A stretch of DNA of 64,000 nucleotides from Mycolicibacterium phlei (GCF_001583415.1 NZ_CP014475.1:3968001-4032000); one strand, 5' to 3'; numbered from the stretch's first letter, positions 24,923-34,786 are shown. Notes: generated by a model not told the origin, from the letters alone. Made by a program: numbers and translations.

Positions 24923-25365
24923 AAGGTGCGCCGGCGGGCCCGCGGCGACGGCCTGGACTCGAGCCAGGACAGGAACGCGGTCAACGCACCCCGGTCCAGC
25001 GCGATCTCGTAACCCCGACGTCGCTCCGGCATGTTGTCCCGGACCTCCAGGATCACGATCGCGTCGGTCATGATGTCGTACTCGTCACCGCGCGGGCCCC
25101 GGCGGTTCACGATCTCCAGCCCGCGCCGGCTCATTCGGCGGTCCGGCCACCAGCGCAGGCTCGACAGCCGGTAGAACACGGCTTCCCCACCACGATACCG
25201 CAGCACGCCGTGCCGCCAGCCGTGGCCGCCGTCGGCCGGGTAGTCGCGCAGGATCGCCGCCGTGCCACCGACTTTGCGCAGTTTCCACAGCCGGTAGCAC
25301 AACGCCACCACGACGAGCAGGAGCACGCAGATGAGCGCGACCATGACGTACATGAGCGCGCTCAC
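24919..25365 (-). CDS. DUF2550 membrane-anchored protein
   Basis: A 148-residue protein with one N-terminal membrane helix (about residues 4-24) and a basic cytoplasmic domain containing YRLSSLRWWPDRRM and the C-terminus SPRARRRTF. It corresponds to Rv1312, which always follows atpC. The GTG start lies 12 bases after the atpC stop with AGGAG spanning that junction, so it is the last gene of the ATP synthase operon. Function unknown. Confidence 0.85.
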   Translation of the reverse strand: MSALMYVMVALICVLLLVVVALCYRLWKLRKVGGTAAILRDYPADGGHGWRHGVLRYRGGEAVFYRLSSLRWWPDRRMSRRGLEIVNRRGPRGDEYDIMTDAIVILEVRDNMPERRRGYEIALDRGALTAFLSWLESRPSPRARRRTF

Positions 25366-25377
25366 CCGCGGGATCTC

Positions 25378-25746
25378 CTAGTCGAGCTGACCGAGGGCGC
25401 GAAGCCTCGCCCGACCCCTGGCTGCCGTTGCCGGATCGTCGGATTCCGCGTCGCGCTTGGCGGCGTCCGCGTCGATCTCCGAGTCGAACTCCGCGCTCTC
25501 GGCGAGGACGATCACACCCTGCTCGGTGACGGAGAGGAATCCGCCGTCAACGGCGATCCGGAGGTCGTCCTCACCTTCGCGCTCCACCCGCACCATGGCG
25601 TCATCGACGAGCTGCGCGACCAGCGGAATGTGGTTGGGCAGGATGCCGATCTCACCCGCGGTGGTGCGGGTGAAGACGAAAGTCGCCTTCCCCGACCAGA
25701 TCTGGCGCTCCACGGCGACGATGTCGACGTCGAGTTCAGCCACCAT
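25378..25746 (-). CDS. atpC: ATP synthase epsilon subunit
   Basis: The 122-residue central-stalk subunit has the N-terminal beta-sandwich (GEIGILPNHIPLVAQL) and a short C-terminal helix region. It couples rotation to catalysis and inhibits ATP hydrolysis. It follows atpD by 39 bases. Confidence 0.95.
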   Translation of the reverse strand: MVAELDVDIVAVERQIWSGKATFVFTRTTAGEIGILPNHIPLVAQLVDDAMVRVEREGEDDLRIAVDGGFLSVTEQGVIVLAESAEFDSEIDADAAKRDAESDDPATAARGRARLRALGQLD

Positions 25747-25785
25747 GCACCACCCTTCTGTTCGCTCGGCCTTGAGTCAGGGCGC

Positions 25786-27222
25786 TCACAGCTTGGCGCC
25801 GAGGCTTTCGGCCTTCTTCGCGAGGTCGTCGAGGCCGCCGATCAGGAAGAACGCCTGCTCGGGCAGGTGGTCGAACTCGCCCTTGCACAGCTTGTCGAAC
25901 GCCTCGATGGTCTCCTTCAGCGGAACCGTCGAGCCCGGCTGGCCGGTGAACTGCTCGGCCGCCATCATGTTCTGGCTCAGGAAGCGCTCGACCTTACGGG
26001 CGCGGTACACCAGCACCTTGTCCTCTTCCGACAGCTCGTCGATACCGAGGATGGCGATGATGTCCTGGAGGTCCTTGTAGCGCTGCAGGATTCGGATGAC
26101 TTCCTGCGCGACGCGGTAGTGCTCCTCGCCGACGATGCTGGGGTGCAGGATCGTCGAGCTCGAGGCCAGCGGGTCCACCGCCGGGAAGATGCCCTTCGAG
26201 AACACCGCACGCGAGAGCTCCGTGGTGGCGTCGAGGTGCGCGAACGTGGTCGCCGGCGCCGGGTCGGTGTAGTCGTCGGCGGGCACGTACACGGCCTGCA
26301 TCGAGGTGATCGAGCGACCACGGGTCGAGGTGATGCGCTCCTGCAGCTCACCCATCTCGTCGGCCAGCGTCGGCTGGTAACCCACGGCCGACGGCATACG
26401 ACCCAGCAGGGTCGACACCTCGGAACCGGCCTGGGTGAACCGGAAGATGTTGTCGATGAACAGCAGCACGTCCTGGCCCTGCTCGTCGCGGAAGTACTCG
26501 GCCATGGTCAGGGCCGACAGGGCGACGCGCATACGGGTGCCCGGCGGCTCGTCCATCTGACCGAACACCAGGGCGGTGTCCTTGAGCACGTTGGCGTCCG
26601 CGAGCTCGACCCACAGGTCGTTGCCCTCACGGGTGCGCTCACCCACACCGGCGAACACCGAGGTGCCACCGAAGTTGCGGGCGATGCGGTTGATCATCTC
26701 CTGGATCAGAACGGTCTTGCCCACGCCGGCGCCGCCGAACAGGGCGATCTTGCCGCCGCGCACGTACGGGGTCAGCAGGTCGACGACCTTCAGGCCGGTC
26801 TCCAGCATCTCGGTCCGGGGCTCCAGGTCCGAGAAGGCCGGCGGCTTGCGGTGGATCGACCAGTGCTCGAAGTCCTTGCCGTAGCCGGGCTCATCGAGGC
26901 AGTCGCCGAGCGCGTTGAACACGTGGCCCTTGACGCCGTCGCCGACCGGCACCGAAATCGGGGCACCGGTGTCGGTGACCTCCACACCACGCACCAGGCC
27001 GTCGGTGGGCTGCATCGAGATGGTGCGCACCAGGTTGTCACCCAGGTGCTGCGCGACCTCCAGGGTCAGCGTCTTCGACAGGTCCTTGTAGGTGATGTCG
27101 GCGTGCAGGGCATTGAACAGTTCCGGCACCGAGCCACGGGGGAACTCGACGTCGACGACCGGGCCGGTGATGCGGACCACGCGCCCGGTGGTGTCCTTCT
27201 TCGCTTCTGCGGGGGCAGTCAT
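25786..27222 (-). CDS. atpD: ATP synthase beta subunit
   Basis: Catalytic F1 subunit, 478 residues. Walker A is GGAGVGKT at 163-170; the DELSEEDK region of the C-terminal domain and the nucleotide-site segment IFRFTQAGSEVS are also visible. Ordinary and intact. Confidence 0.97.
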   Translation of the reverse strand: MTAPAEAKKDTTGRVVRITGPVVDVEFPRGSVPELFNALHADITYKDLSKTLTLEVAQHLGDNLVRTISMQPTDGLVRGVEVTDTGAPISVPVGDGVKGHVFNALGDCLDEPGYGKDFEHWSIHRKPPAFSDLEPRTEMLETGLKVVDLLTPYVRGGKIALFGGAGVGKTVLIQEMINRIARNFGGTSVFAGVGERTREGNDLWVELADANVLKDTALVFGQMDEPPGTRMRVALSALTMAEYFRDEQGQDVLLFIDNIFRFTQAGSEVSTLLGRMPSAVGYQPTLADEMGELQERITSTRGRSITSMQAVYVPADDYTDPAPATTFAHLDATTELSRAVFSKGIFPAVDPLASSSTILHPSIVGEEHYRVAQEVIRILQRYKDLQDIIAILGIDELSEEDKVLVYRARKVERFLSQNMMAAEQFTGQPGSTVPLKETIEAFDKLCKGEFDHLPEQAFFLIGGLDDLAKKAESLGAKL

Positions 27223-27263
27223 AATTCTTCGCTTTCCTACTGGGGGTGGGTCCTGAGAGTGGT

Positions 27264-28190
27264 TTATCCAGTGGCGTCGGCCAGCGCGTTGGCACCGCCG
27301 ACGATCTCGCTGATTTCCTGGGTGATCTGAGCCTGGCGCTCGCGGTTGGCCTCGAGCGTCAGGGCGCGGATCAGATCGTCGGCGTTGTCGCTCGCGGACT
27401 TCATCGCGCGGCGACGTGCCGCGGACTCCGAAGCCGCGGCCTCGAGCAGCGCCGCGTACACGCGGGTGGCGATGTAGCGCGGAAGCAGCGACGCGAACAG
27501 CGTTTCGGCGTCCGGCTCGAAGGAGAACAGCGTGTGCGGTCCCTCTTCGACCTCGCCGACATACTCGACCACCATCGGCGCGATGCGACGGGCCTCAGCC
27601 GTCTGCGACAGCATCGTCTTGAACTCGGTGAAGACGATGTGCAGTTCGTCCACCCCGAGAATCCCGTCGGCACCCGCGTCGTCGCCGTCGTCGTCGGCAC
27701 CCGCCATGAAGGCGTCCACCAGCGTGTCGGCGATCTTCCGGGCGTCCTCGTAGGAGGGACGCTCGGAGAAGCCGGTCCACGACTCATTGACCTCGCGCTG
27801 GCGGAAGCTGAAGTAGCCCAACGCCTTACGACCCACCACGTAGAGGACCGGTTCCTTGCCCTCGTCGCGGAGCATGGCCACCAGCTCCTCCGCCCGCCGC
27901 AGCACGTTGGCGTTGTACGCACCGCAGAGACCGCGGTCCGACGACACCACCAGCACGGCCGCGCGCTTGGGGTTCTCGCGCTCCACGAGCAGCGGATGAT
28001 CCAAGGCACTGGCGCTGGCCAGGTTGGTCAGCATGTTGGTGATCTCCGTGGCGTAGGGCCGGGCCGCTTCGACCCGGGCCTGCGCCTTGGCGATCCGCGA
28101 CGTCGCGATCAGCTCCTGGGCTTTGGTGATCTTCTTGATCGACCCCGCGGAGCGGATGCGGCCGCGCAATTCGCGCAGTGTGGCTGCCAT
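27264..28190 (-). CDS. atpG: ATP synthase gamma subunit
   Basis: Rotor shaft of F1, 308 residues. It contains the mycobacteria-specific loop around residues 165-178 (ADDDGDDAGADGIL), which is absent from other bacteria and known to affect coupling and to limit ATP hydrolysis. Conserved N- and C-terminal coiled-coil helices are present. Confidence 0.96.
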   Translation of the reverse strand: MAATLRELRGRIRSAGSIKKITKAQELIATSRIAKAQARVEAARPYATEITNMLTNLASASALDHPLLVERENPKRAAVLVVSSDRGLCGAYNANVLRRAEELVAMLRDEGKEPVLYVVGRKALGYFSFRQREVNESWTGFSERPSYEDARKIADTLVDAFMAGADDDGDDAGADGILGVDELHIVFTEFKTMLSQTAEARRIAPMVVEYVGEVEEGPHTLFSFEPDAETLFASLLPRYIATRVYAALLEAAASESAARRRAMKSASDNADDLIRALTLEANRERQAQITQEISEIVGGANALADATG

Positions 28191-28205
28191 CTGTCTTGCC
28201 GATCC

Positions 28206-29852
28206 CTACTTCTTCTTGGGCGGAGCGGGCTTGTTGACCTTCACGGACTCCTTGCCGACCTCGTCCTCGGACAGCGGGTCGACCTTCTCCTCCACGACCG
28301 AGCTGCCGTCGGAGGCCTTGAAACCCTTCTTGAAGTCGTTGATGACCTCGACGAGCTTGGCCTCGGTCTCCTCCGAGAGCTTCTTGGTCTCGCGGATGTC
28401 GGTCAGGATGCCGGCGTGGCTGGCCTTGACGTGCTCGAGGAACTCAGCCTCGAAGCGCTGCACGTCCTCGACCGGGACCGAGTCCAGGTGGCCCTTGGTG
28501 CCGAGGAAGATCGCGACGACCTGGTCCTCGACCGGCATCGGCGAGTACTGCGGCTGCTTGAGCAGCTCGACCAGGCGGGCGCCGCGGTCCAGCTGGGCCT
28601 TCGACGCGGCGTCCAGGTCGGAGGCGAAGGCCGCGAAGGCCTCCAGCTCGCGGTACTGCGACAGGTCCAGACGCAGCGAGCCCGCGACGTCCTTCATCGC
28701 CTTGATCTGCGCGGCGCCACCGACTCGGGACACCGACACACCGACGTTGATGGCCGGGCGCACACCCTGGTTGAACAGGTCGGACTCCAGGAAGCACTGG
28801 CCGTCGGTGATCGAGATGACGTTGGTGGGGATGTAGGCCGAGATGTCGTTGGCCTTGGTCTCGATGATCGGCAGACCGGTCATCGAACCGCCGCCGAGCT
28901 CGTCGGACAGCTTCGCGCAGCGCTCCAGCAGACGGGAGTGCAGGTAGAAGACGTCACCCGGGTACGCCTCGCGGCCCGGCGGGCGGCGCAGCAGCAGCGA
29001 GATGGCGCGGTAGGCCTCGGCCTGCTTGGTGAGGTCGTCGAACACGATCAGCACGTGCTTGCCGTCGTACATCCAGTGCTGGCCGATGGCCGAGCCGGTG
29101 TACGGGGCCAGCCACTTGAAGCCGGCCGAGTCGGAGGCGGGAGCCGCGACGATGGTGGTGTACTCCATCGCGCCGCCCTCCTCCAGGGCGCGCTTCACGG
29201 ACGCGATCGTGGTGCCCTTCTGGCCGATGGCGACGTACACGCAGCGCACCTGCTGCTTCGGGTCGCCGGTCAGCCAGGCCTCACGCTGGTTGAGGATGGT
29301 GTCGACGCAGACGGCGGTCTTGCCGGTCTTGCGGTCGCCGATGATGAGCTGACGCTGTCCGCGGCCGATCGGGGTCTGGCTGTCGATGGCCTTGATGCCG
29401 GTCTGCAGCGGCTCCCCGACGCCCTGGCGCTGAACCACCGAGGGAGCCTGCAGCTCCAGCGCGCGGCGGGTCTCGGCCTTGATCTCACCCTGGCCGTCGA
29501 TCGGCTGGCCCAGGGGGTTGACGACGCGACCGAGGAAGGCGTCGCCCACCGGCACCGACAGCACCTGGCCGGTGCGCTTGACCTGCTGGCCCTCTGCGAT
29601 CTTCTCGAACTCGCCCAGGATCACGGCGCCGACGCTGTGCTCGTCGAGGTTGAGCGCCACGCCCAGCACGCCGCCCGGGAACTCGAGGAGCTCCTGGGTC
29701 ATGACCGAGGGCAGACCCTCGACGTGGGCGATGCCGTCACCGGCGTCGATGACGGTACCGATCTCTTCACGCCCGCTGTCGGCGGAAAACGAGGACACGT
29801 AGTCCTCGATGGCACCTTCGATTTCAGCAGCGGAGATTGTCAACTCTGCCAT
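28206..29852 (-). CDS. atpA: ATP synthase alpha subunit
   Basis: Non-catalytic nucleotide-binding F1 subunit, 548 residues, Walker A GDRKTGKT at 172-179. It has the mycobacterial C-terminal extension of about 35 residues ending in KVNKPAPPKKK; this extension is known to lock the rotor against ATP hydrolysis. Confidence 0.97.
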   Translation of the reverse strand: MAELTISAAEIEGAIEDYVSSFSADSGREEIGTVIDAGDGIAHVEGLPSVMTQELLEFPGGVLGVALNLDEHSVGAVILGEFEKIAEGQQVKRTGQVLSVPVGDAFLGRVVNPLGQPIDGQGEIKAETRRALELQAPSVVQRQGVGEPLQTGIKAIDSQTPIGRGQRQLIIGDRKTGKTAVCVDTILNQREAWLTGDPKQQVRCVYVAIGQKGTTIASVKRALEEGGAMEYTTIVAAPASDSAGFKWLAPYTGSAIGQHWMYDGKHVLIVFDDLTKQAEAYRAISLLLRRPPGREAYPGDVFYLHSRLLERCAKLSDELGGGSMTGLPIIETKANDISAYIPTNVISITDGQCFLESDLFNQGVRPAINVGVSVSRVGGAAQIKAMKDVAGSLRLDLSQYRELEAFAAFASDLDAASKAQLDRGARLVELLKQPQYSPMPVEDQVVAIFLGTKGHLDSVPVEDVQRFEAEFLEHVKASHAGILTDIRETKKLSEETEAKLVEVINDFKKGFKASDGSSVVEEKVDPLSEDEVGKESVKVNKPAPPKKK

Positions 29853-29900
29853 GGTTTTTCGTCTTCCTTGCTTTGAACGGGTGGTCTGGGGGTTGGGGCG

Positions 29901-31235
29901 TCAGTCCGGCAACTGTGCTTGCGCAGCGGCCAGCCGGGATGCGATCGATCCATCGATGACCTCGTCACCGACGGCGATCGACAAACCGCCGAGCAACTCC
30001 GGATCGACGTTGAGTTGCACGTAGACGGGACGCCCATAGATGCGGGCGAGCACATCCGAGAGCTTGGTCCGCTGGGCGTCGGTGAGCTCCGCCGCGGCGC
30101 TGACATGGGCGACCACCTCACCACGGCGAGCCACGGCGAGTTCGGCCAGATCCAGCACCGCCTCGTCGGCGCGCTCACCGTGCAGCAGGCGCACCGTCTG
30201 CACCAGCAGCGCCTTGGCGGTCTCGTTGACCTGCTTGCCCTGCAGGATCTTCTCGAGCAGTCCGACCCGGTTCTCCGCCGGCACCGTGTAGTCGCTGAGC
30301 AGCGTCACCAACTGGGGCTGCTCGTCGAGGATCCGGCCGAAGCGGAACAGCTGATCCTCGACCGCGTCGACCTCGCCGGCCACCTCGGCGCGCTTGAGCA
30401 GCGCCAGCCGGGCGGTGCGCTCGACACCGAACACCAGATCGTTCTCAGCCGACCACCGCTGGGACACCGCGGTGTGCAGCAGCTTCAGGGTGACGTCGCC
30501 GACCTTGCCCGACAGCAGCCGGTCAACCAGCTTGGTCTTGGCCGTGGCATCGTCGGTCGGCTCGGCGAGGTGCTTGGTGAGCGTCGGTTCGGTGACCAGC
30601 ACGGCGGCCACCGATGCGAGTTCATCGGCCAGCTTGGTCAGCCCGTCGGCGTCCAGACCTCCTGCCGCGCTGTCGAACTCGGCGGTCAGCGCGGACAGCG
30701 CCTGACGGCTCGAGGCCCGCAACCGCGCCGACTCGGCGGTCTCGACGACGACCGAGGACGGAGCCATCTGGTCCAGCTCCGCGAGGAACCGGTCGACCGT
30801 GGCGGCCCGGGCCGCCGGATCGGCGACGTGGGCACGGACCAGTTCGGCGGCCTTCTGCACAGCCTCGGCACCGAGTTCGCCGCGAAGTTCGCGGACGACC
30901 TGCTGGTGCATCAGCTGGATCTGCTGGACACCCTGGGCCTTGATCCGCTCGGCCTCGACAGTGGCCTGTTCCTCGAGCTGGGCGGCGATGCGGACCGAGT
31001 CCTGCTTGGCCTCGTCCTTGACCCGAGCGGCGTCGGCCTCGGCCTCAGCCAGGGCCTTGGCATGCATCGCGTCGGCCTCGGCGAGCTTCTTCGCCGCCTC
31101 CGCGCTCTCGGCCAGGGCGACGCGCACGGCCTCCTGCTGCTTGCGCATCAGGTTCCGCACCGGCGGCACCACCCATTTCACGATGATGAACACGATCACC
31201 GCGAACCCGATCAGCTGGCCGATGAAAATCGACAT
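29901..31235 (-). CDS. atpH: fused ATP synthase b/delta subunit
   Basis: A 444-residue fusion found in mycobacteria. Residues 1-30 are a membrane helix (FIGQLIGFAVIVFIIVKWV), about 30-165 form the charged b-type stalk helix, and about 270-444 form the delta domain ending in VGDEVIDGSIASRLAAAQ. It forms part of the peripheral stalk together with AtpF. The start codon immediately follows the atpF stop (TAGATG). Confidence 0.95.
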   Translation of the reverse strand: MSIFIGQLIGFAVIVFIIVKWVVPPVRNLMRKQQEAVRVALAESAEAAKKLAEADAMHAKALAEAEADAARVKDEAKQDSVRIAAQLEEQATVEAERIKAQGVQQIQLMHQQVVRELRGELGAEAVQKAAELVRAHVADPAARAATVDRFLAELDQMAPSSVVVETAESARLRASSRQALSALTAEFDSAAGGLDADGLTKLADELASVAAVLVTEPTLTKHLAEPTDDATAKTKLVDRLLSGKVGDVTLKLLHTAVSQRWSAENDLVFGVERTARLALLKRAEVAGEVDAVEDQLFRFGRILDEQPQLVTLLSDYTVPAENRVGLLEKILQGKQVNETAKALLVQTVRLLHGERADEAVLDLAELAVARRGEVVAHVSAAAELTDAQRTKLSDVLARIYGRPVYVQLNVDPELLGGLSIAVGDEVIDGSIASRLAAAQAQLPD

Positions 31236-31751
31236 CTAGGCGCTCCCACCTGATTTCACGTCTACGCCGAGGATGCGGCTGGCCAGAGTGGCCGACAGCG
31301 CATCCACCGACTGCCGCAGTTGCGTTTCGGTCGCCGAACGCTGCGAGGACAATTCCTGGTCCGCCTGACGCACGGTCTCGGCAACCTCGCTGCTGGCCGC
31401 AGACCGCTTCTGGTCCACAATCGCGCGGCCCGCGGTGCGGGCCTCGTCGCGAATGGCCGAGGCCTCCGAACGGGCGCCGTCCATGACCTTGTCGTAGTCG
31501 GCCCGTGCGGCCGCGAACTGCTCGGCCGACTTGCGGTTGTCCGCAGCGGTCTTGGCCAGCATGGCCTCGCGCTCGGCGAGGACCTTGCTGACCGGCGGTA
31601 CCACCCACTTCCAGATCACGCCGAGCGTGATCAGGAAGATGAGCAGCACAACGAAGAAGGTGCCGTTGGGGATCAGGAAGTTGCTGGTCCCCCCACCCTC
31701 TTCAGCGGACGCCAAAATGGCGACCTGCGCTGATCCAGTCAGTTCAACCAT
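31236..31751 (-). CDS. atpF: ATP synthase b subunit
   Basis: The 171-residue peripheral-stalk subunit has a membrane helix at about residues 28-48 (FFVVLLIFLITLGVIWKWV) followed by a long charged helix. It pairs with the b/delta fusion encoded next. Confidence 0.94.
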   Translation of the reverse strand: MVELTGSAQVAILASAEEGGGTSNFLIPNGTFFVVLLIFLITLGVIWKWVVPPVSKVLAEREAMLAKTAADNRKSAEQFAAARADYDKVMDGARSEASAIRDEARTAGRAIVDQKRSAASSEVAETVRQADQELSSQRSATETQLRQSVDALSATLASRILGVDVKSGGSA

Positions 31752-31760
31752 GCCGACGGT

Positions 31761-32021
31761 TTACTGCAGGCCCGGGGTCGCGAAGACGAACAGCGCCATG
31801 AAGGCGAGGTTGATGAAGTACGCAGCCTCGACCAGACCGACGGTGATGAAGAACGGGGTGAACAGGCGGCCCTGCGCCTCGGGCTGGCGGGCGATGCCGG
31901 AGATCAGCGCGTTACCCGCGATGCCGTCACCGATGCCGGCGCCGATGGCACCGCCACCCATGATCAGACCGCCGCCGATCAGAGCGCCTGCCGTGATGAG
32001 GGCGTTGGGATCGAGTTCCAT
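31761..32021 (-). CDS. atpE: ATP synthase c subunit
   Basis: The 86-residue proton-carrying hairpin. Two membrane helices flank the polar loop ARQPEAQGR; the proton-binding residue is Glu65 (VGLVEAAYFI). Residues equivalent to the tuberculosis bedaquiline contacts are wild type: Asp32 (D28), Glu65 (E61) and Ala67 (A63), so a drug-sensitive target is predicted. Confidence 0.97.
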   Translation of the reverse strand: MELDPNALITAGALIGGGLIMGGGAIGAGIGDGIAGNALISGIARQPEAQGRLFTPFFITVGLVEAAYFINLAFMALFVFATPGLQ

Positions 32022-32113
32022 TCCTTTTTCCTCCTTGGTAACTGGTGGCCGCGCCGCCAGAGTTCATGGTCGTTGGGTCGTAGGGACTTCGGACTAAACG
32101 CAGTTGGTCTGTA

Positions 32114-32911
32114 TCAGTGCTCTTCGTGGTCGAGTTCCATCGCCTGGCTGAAGTACAGGATGGTCAGCAGCGCGAAGATGAACGCCTGGATGAGGCCGAC
32201 GAAGAGGTCGAAGGTCTTCCAGATGGCGTTGGGCGCCCACTGGATGTACCAGGGGAACATCGCGATCAGCGCGACCAGGATGCCGCCGGCGAAGATGTTG
32301 CCGAAAAGACGGAGGGCCAGCGAGATCGGCTTGGCCAGCTCTTCGACGATGTTGATCGGTGCCAGGAAAGCGACGTGGCCCTTGAGGACCTTGACCGGGT
32401 GCCCGATCGGGCCGCGGCGCCAGAAGCCGGCCGCGTGGTAGCAGAGGAACACGAACAGCGCGAGCGCCAGCACGAAGTTGATGTCCGAGGCCGGCGGCTT
32501 GTAGAGCTCGGCGGCGGCGCCGTCGGAGCCGCCGTACTGCAGCGGCAGCACGGCCAGCCAGTTCGAGATCAGGATGAAGACGAAGATCGTCACCGACAGC
32601 GGCAGCACGAACGGGGCGACCCGCATGCCGATCGAGCCCTCGATCTGCTGGCGCATCTGGATGGTCAGCGCCTCCCAGAACAGCTGGACGCCCCCGGGCA
32701 CGCCGGTCGAGGTGACCTTGGACTTCAGGTAGAACGCCAGACCGATCACGATCAGGGCGGTGATGGCCGTCGCGATGATGGTGTCGCCGTTGAACGTCAT
32801 GCCGAACATCTCGAAGACGAGGCTGTGGTGGCCGACGTGGATGGCGGAGCCACCCTCTTCCGCAGCGAGAACGGTCTCAGTCATCGGTGCCTGAGTGATC
32901 GTCTGAGTCAT
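32114..32911 (-). CDS. atpB: ATP synthase a subunit
   Basis: Membrane stator with the proton half-channels, 265 residues. The essential arginine is Arg201 in LALRLFGNIFAGG. Five to six membrane helices are visible. Relatives usually start at the internal MTETVLAA (ATG at 32884), so the N-terminal MTQTITQAP may not be translated; neither start has a strong ribosome binding site. Confidence 0.94.
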   Translation of the reverse strand: MTQTITQAPMTETVLAAEEGGSAIHVGHHSLVFEMFGMTFNGDTIIATAITALIVIGLAFYLKSKVTSTGVPGGVQLFWEALTIQMRQQIEGSIGMRVAPFVLPLSVTIFVFILISNWLAVLPLQYGGSDGAAAELYKPPASDINFVLALALFVFLCYHAAGFWRRGPIGHPVKVLKGHVAFLAPINIVEELAKPISLALRLFGNIFAGGILVALIAMFPWYIQWAPNAIWKTFDLFVGLIQAFIFALLTILYFSQAMELDHEEH

Positions 32912-32921
32912 TGAGGTCTGC

Positions 32922-33368
32922 TCAACCCTTCGATTCCGTGTCCAGGACGTCCAACCCGTTGGCGCGGATCTTGCGCAGCACCGGGATGCTGGTGCTCATC
33001 ACAAGCAGCGCCTGGAAGATTGCCAAGCCGAAAAGAACGCCGATGCCACCGATGTGGCGGAAGAAGTATGCCGTGGACAGGGCGATCACCGAAATCACCA
33101 GCAGCCGGGTGGCCGAGTTGAGGGCCATCTTCTTCTTGAGGGGGTGATCCTCGGCGGTGATGGACTCGACCGCGCGGCGGACCAGGAGCGCGTTGACCAG
33201 TCCGATGGCCAGGCCGAGCCCGAAGAAGAGTCCGAATCCGATGTTGCCCGCGAATCCCGCAGCGGTGACGGCCACAGCCGTCAGGGCCACACAGACGATT
33301 GCCAAGCGAACAGGCCTAAAGGCAACGGACGGGAACACCAACGGCGCGTCTTGCGCTGGCGTCGTCAC
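32922..33368 (-). CDS. atpI: AtpI-like membrane protein (Rv1303)
   Basis: A 148-residue protein with four predicted membrane segments (about 24-44, 47-65, 88-106 and 108-126), first gene of the atp set. AtpI-type proteins assist c-ring assembly or magnesium uptake; that role is inferred from position and topology. The GTG start has GAGGTGA five bases upstream. Confidence 0.82.
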   Translation of the reverse strand: MTTPAQDAPLVFPSVAFRPVRLAIVCVALTAVAVTAAGFAGNIGFGLFFGLGLAIGLVNALLVRRAVESITAEDHPLKKKMALNSATRLLVISVIALSTAYFFRHIGGIGVLFGLAIFQALLVMSTSIPVLRKIRANGLDVLDTESKG

Positions 33369-33568
33369 TACTTCACCTCAATCCGCCGGTCACGGTGGCC
33401 GCCCCGAAGCTTTGCGTGCGTGGCGCCCTGAGCGTATCGGAAGGCGTTTGGCTCGCAGAAATCACCCACGGGGCAGCTCCCTTTGTCGGTCGTGGTTCCG
33501 TGCCGGACGGCGGTTGTCCGTCGGCCCGGGGGCCGGCAACCCGCGAGGTTTTTTCGGGTTCTGCGAGC

Positions 33569-33597
33569 ACCCTAACACATGGTGGGGGGCACAAAAG
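33569..33597 (-). promoter_or_regulatory. possible atp operon promoter
   Basis: In the 237-base wecA-atpI gap, TAGGGT (33574-33569) fits the mycobacterial -10 pattern TANNNT; TTTTGT (33597-33592) lies 17 bases upstream. The predicted leader of about 190 bases contains an inverted repeat AACCCG...CGGGTT (33550-33560 region) and a GC-rich stem, so leader control is possible. Confidence 0.4.
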
Positions 33598-33605
33598 AGG
33601 GCCTA

Positions 33606-34784
33606 CTACTTCTCGTCGTACAGCTGCGTGAACTGGCCATTCCGCCGGCGCAGAAGCGGGATCAAAGTGACGACCGTGGCGACGAGAATCGCGGCCAGCA
33701 CGACCAGGCCGCTGTAGCGCGGATCGATGAAGATTGTGCTTGCCGCACCGAACGCGATGATGGCCACCCACAGGTAGATCAGCAGCACCACGCGGCGGTG
33801 CGAATGCCCGATCTGCAGCAGCCGGTGGTGCAGGTGCATCTTGTCCGGAGTGGAGAAGTGCACCCCGGCGCGGGTGCGCCGGATGATCGCCAGCAGCGTG
33901 TCCAGCGCGGGCACGAACATCACCGCGATGACGAGCAGGAACGGCGACAGCAGAGCGAACACGTCGCGCACCCCGTAGGCGGTCTGCGAGATCGGTCCGG
34001 CTGCGGTGGTCGAGGCCGCGGCCAGCATCAGCCCGATCAGCATCGACCCCGAGTCGCCCATGAAGATCTTGGCCGGGTGGAAGTTGTGCGGCAAAAAGCC
34101 CAGGCACACCCCGGCCAGCACCACCGAGATCACCGCGGGCGGGTAGAACAGCACGTCGCCGCCGTGGTCGCGCAGCAGCCCGACCGAGAACAGGCAGATC
34201 GCCGTCGCGGTGATCAGCCCGAGGCCGGCCGCCAGCCCGTCGAGGCCGTCGATGAAGTTCATGGCGTTGACGATCGACACCGTCAGCGCCAGCGTGAGCA
34301 GGATGGACGCCACCTGGTCGAGCACGATCGTGCCCACCCCGCCGATCGGGATGTAGAGCACGCTCCAGGCGACGCCCATGGTGACCAGCACGCTGGCCGC
34401 GGTGATCTGGCCGGCGAACTTGGTCAGCGAGTCCAGTCCCCAGCGGTCGTCGATGAGCCCGACGACCATGATCACGCCGCCGGCGACCACCACCGCGGGC
34501 ATGCCGGTGGAGTACACGAACCCGCGGGTCAGTGCCGGTAGCTGGGATGCCAGCAGCACCGCGGCGGCCACCCCGACGTACATCGCCAGCCCACCCATAC
34601 GCGGGATGGGCTCGGTGTGCACGTCGCGGTCGCGCGGGATCGCGACGGCGCCGAGACGGCGCGCCAGCACCCGCACCCAACCGGTCGCGAAGTAGGTGAT
34701 GATCGCCGCGGTCAGCCCGACCAGCGCGAGTTCGCGGATCGGGACACCGGCACCGCGATCGTTGAGCGCGAGCAGGGTCTCCAC
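33606..34784 (-). CDS. wecA: decaprenyl-phosphate GlcNAc-1-phosphate transferase
   Basis: WecA (Rfe) starts the arabinogalactan linker by moving GlcNAc-1-phosphate onto decaprenyl phosphate. The 392-residue polytopic protein has the family motifs IDDRWGLD, NAMNFIDGLDGLAAG, KIFMGDSGSM and the HLHHRLLQIGHSHR loop. The GTG start lies two bases after the sua5 stop. It is the last gene before the atp set. Confidence 0.94.
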   Translation of the reverse strand: METLLALNDRGAGVPIRELALVGLTAAIITYFATGWVRVLARRLGAVAIPRDRDVHTEPIPRMGGLAMYVGVAAAVLLASQLPALTRGFVYSTGMPAVVVAGGVIMVVGLIDDRWGLDSLTKFAGQITAASVLVTMGVAWSVLYIPIGGVGTIVLDQVASILLTLALTVSIVNAMNFIDGLDGLAAGLGLITATAICLFSVGLLRDHGGDVLFYPPAVISVVLAGVCLGFLPHNFHPAKIFMGDSGSMLIGLMLAAASTTAAGPISQTAYGVRDVFALLSPFLLVIAVMFVPALDTLLAIIRRTRAGVHFSTPDKMHLHHRLLQIGHSHRRVVLLIYLWVAIIAFGAASTIFIDPRYSGLVVLAAILVATVVTLIPLLRRRNGQFTQLYDEK

Positions 34785-34786
34785 GG

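Noticed and set aside
24646..29876. Very long plus-strand frames opposite the atp genes (894 and 876 codons)
   Set aside because: High G+C makes antisense frames open; the minus strand encodes unmistakable ATP synthase subunits.
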